Source of the DNA: JBHWPB01 sp043424675
GTDB taxonomy: Bacteria; Bacillota; Bacilli; Lactobacillales; Carnobacteriaceae_A
Length of the DNA stretch: 7,129 nt
Reading direction: 5' to 3'
Assembly: GCA_043424675.1 (NCBI GenBank)
Contig: JBHWPB010000003.1
Span: 1-7,129, forward strand
The translations under genes were made by a program, and so were the position numbers. The notes below the pieces were generated by a model. It had not been told where the DNA came from and did no database searches. It saw only the letters and a list, made by a program, of their open reading frames with translations. Shown one piece after another: positions 6,524-7,129 of the stretch. Positions within the stretch are counted from its first letter, which is position 1. The number at the start of each line of letters is the position of its first letter.

Positions 6524-6598
6524 TCTTTAAAAGCTACATTTTTTTCTCACATCACGTTATTAAAGATGACGGGGTTTTTAGAAAGGAATGAAGTTGTG

Positions 6599-6760
6599 AT
6601 GGAGTATACTGAATTTTACACTTCTTTTGTCGATATCATAAGTAATGTTGGGTTTCCTATTTTTGTATCCCTATATTTACTTCAGAGAATGGAGACGAAA
6701 TTAGATGAAATGGTGCAGGCGCTTCAAGACCTGAGTCAAACTTTCAAAGAAAACATATAG
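6599..6760 (+). CDS. YvrJ-family small membrane protein
   Basis: This 53-aa protein has a short acidic/aromatic N-terminus (MEYTEFYTS), one hydrophobic segment (about 10-30, ending GFPIFVSLYLLQRM), and a charged amphipathic tail METKLDEMVQALQDLSQ likely to form a helix or coiled coil. The NVGFPI and YLL-R-E-KLD pattern matches the YvrJ family (PF12841) as I remember it. These are roughly 45-60 aa proteins of unknown function; B. subtilis yvrJ lies in the SigO/RsoA region. The shape also recalls small BhlA-like phage holins. The ATG at 6599 is preferred over the ATG at 6566 because AAAGGA (6582-6587) is 11 nt upstream; an immediately preceding GTG (6596) at 8-nt spacing is an equally possible start, adding one residue. 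It follows the B6 kinase by 75 bp with no clear terminator between them, so co-transcription is possible. A strong terminator follows. Confidence 0.8.
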   Translation: MEYTEFYTSFVDIISNVGFPIFVSLYLLQRMETKLDEMVQALQDLSQTFKENI

Positions 6761-6784
6761 TGGAAACACTACATAAATGAAAAC

Positions 6785-6828
6785 AAGAGCGGTTTTATTC
6801 CCTGAGAATAGAGCTGCTCTTATTTTTT
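6785..6828 (+). terminator. Rho-independent terminator after the yvrJ-like gene
   Basis: A 16-bp stem (6785-6800 with 6806-6821, including three G-T pairs) closes on the loop CCTGA (6801-6805) and is followed by A and six Ts (6823-6828). It is well placed to end the kinase/YvrJ transcript, 25 nt after the yvrJ-like stop codon. Confidence 0.9.
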
Positions 6829-6889
6829 CAATTTCTGCCTTTCCTTTATTTTTATTTTTATGGAAGATTATAGAATTAAGTTAGCCACT

Positions 6890-7129
6890 TCAAATAAAAA
6901 AGCCATGTGAACGTGTTATATTGAAAGTACCACCAAATCAATATAAGGGGAATTCACATGACTCAAATAAATAGTACCACAGAAACATGCAAAGGAAAAC
7001 ATCTGACCTATGGTGAAATGAAACAGATCGAGGCCTATAAGAATCTCGAACTTTCTAATCGTGCGATCGCAGAGCTACTCGGACGAAGTCCGCAGACGAT
7101 CAATAATGCCATTCATAAAGGAACGGTTC
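6890..7129 (+). mobile_element. Left part of an IS30-family insertion sequence (cut by the window edge)
   Basis: The element is inferred from the IS30-type transposase start at 6958. Its left boundary is approximate: the right end is outside the window, so inverted repeats and target duplications cannot be matched. The stretch before the transposase (about 6890-6957) probably holds the left inverted repeat and the promoter. An extended -10, TGTTATATT, lies at 6914-6922. The insertion sits beyond the terminator at 6785-6828 and interrupts no visible gene. Confidence 0.6.
6958..7129 (+). CDS. IS30-family transposase, N-terminal part
   Basis: The first 57 codons are present and the rest lies beyond the window. 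The visible part contains KGKHLTYGEMKQIEAY (12-27) followed by a helix-turn-helix, SNRAIAELLGRSPQTINNAI (34-53), which matches the N-terminal DNA-binding domain of IS30 transposases that recognises the element's ends. The DDE catalytic domain is expected downstream but not seen. Ribosome-binding site AAGGGG (6945-6950) sits 7 nt before the ATG. Whether the gene is intact cannot be judged here. Confidence 0.88.
   Translation, partial: MTQINSTTETCKGKHLTYGEMKQIEAYKNLELSNRAIAELLGRSPQTINNAIHKGTV

Noticed and set aside
6523..6567. Terminator between the kinase and the YvrJ-like gene (ATCTTTAA with TTAAAGAT)
   Set aside because: The 8-bp stem is AT-only apart from one pair, the loop is 29 nt, and the T-run lies inside the loop rather than after the stem.
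6566..6598. ATG at 6566 as start of the YvrJ-like protein
   Set aside because: There is no usable ribosome-binding site before it, and the extra residues overlap the AAAGGA that serves the start at 6596/6599.

Overview
The window looks like chromosomal DNA of a low-GC Gram-positive bacterium of the order Bacillales (Bacillota). Support comes from the AT-rich composition, strong purine-rich ribosome-binding sites, an aldehyde dehydrogenase that from memory closely resembles the staphylococcal AldA type, a YvrJ-family small membrane protein typical of Bacillaceae, and an IS30-family transposase at the right edge. I cannot name the genus.

Layout. Positions 125-1630 (+) encode an NAD(P)-dependent aldehyde dehydrogenase, followed by a 227-bp gap holding a possible folded RNA element (about 1652-1745) and a strong hairpin terminator (1827-1859) shared with the converging gene. 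Three genes then run leftwards on the minus strand. In order of transcription these are a MocR-type GntR/aminotransferase-like regulator (4142-5551), uracil-DNA glycosylase ung (3401-4087) and a two-Rossmann-fold FAD/NAD(P)-binding oxidoreductase (1858-3375). The last two are 25 bp apart and probably one transcript, driven by a promoter I see across the end of the regulator gene. To the right of the regulator, and divergent from it, lies a vitamin B6 (pyridoxal/pyridoxamine) kinase (5657-6523, +), then a YvrJ-family small protein (6599-6760, +), a strong terminator (6785-6828), and the start of an IS30-family element whose transposase (from 6958) runs off the window.

How the genes fit together. 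The clearest functional unit is the divergent regulator/kinase pair. Their 105-bp intergenic region contains a near-perfect 13-bp inverted repeat that overlaps both candidate promoters. This resembles the PtsJ-pdxK arrangement of enterobacteria, where a MocR regulator controls B6 salvage. The most unusual observation is that this regulator appears to have lost two key residues of its PLP site: the Schiff-base lysine is Arg and the Asp facing the pyridine nitrogen is Asn. If it senses vitamin B6, it probably does not do so by the usual covalent chemistry. The remaining genes are ordinary housekeeping or accessory metabolism with no visible link to this pair.
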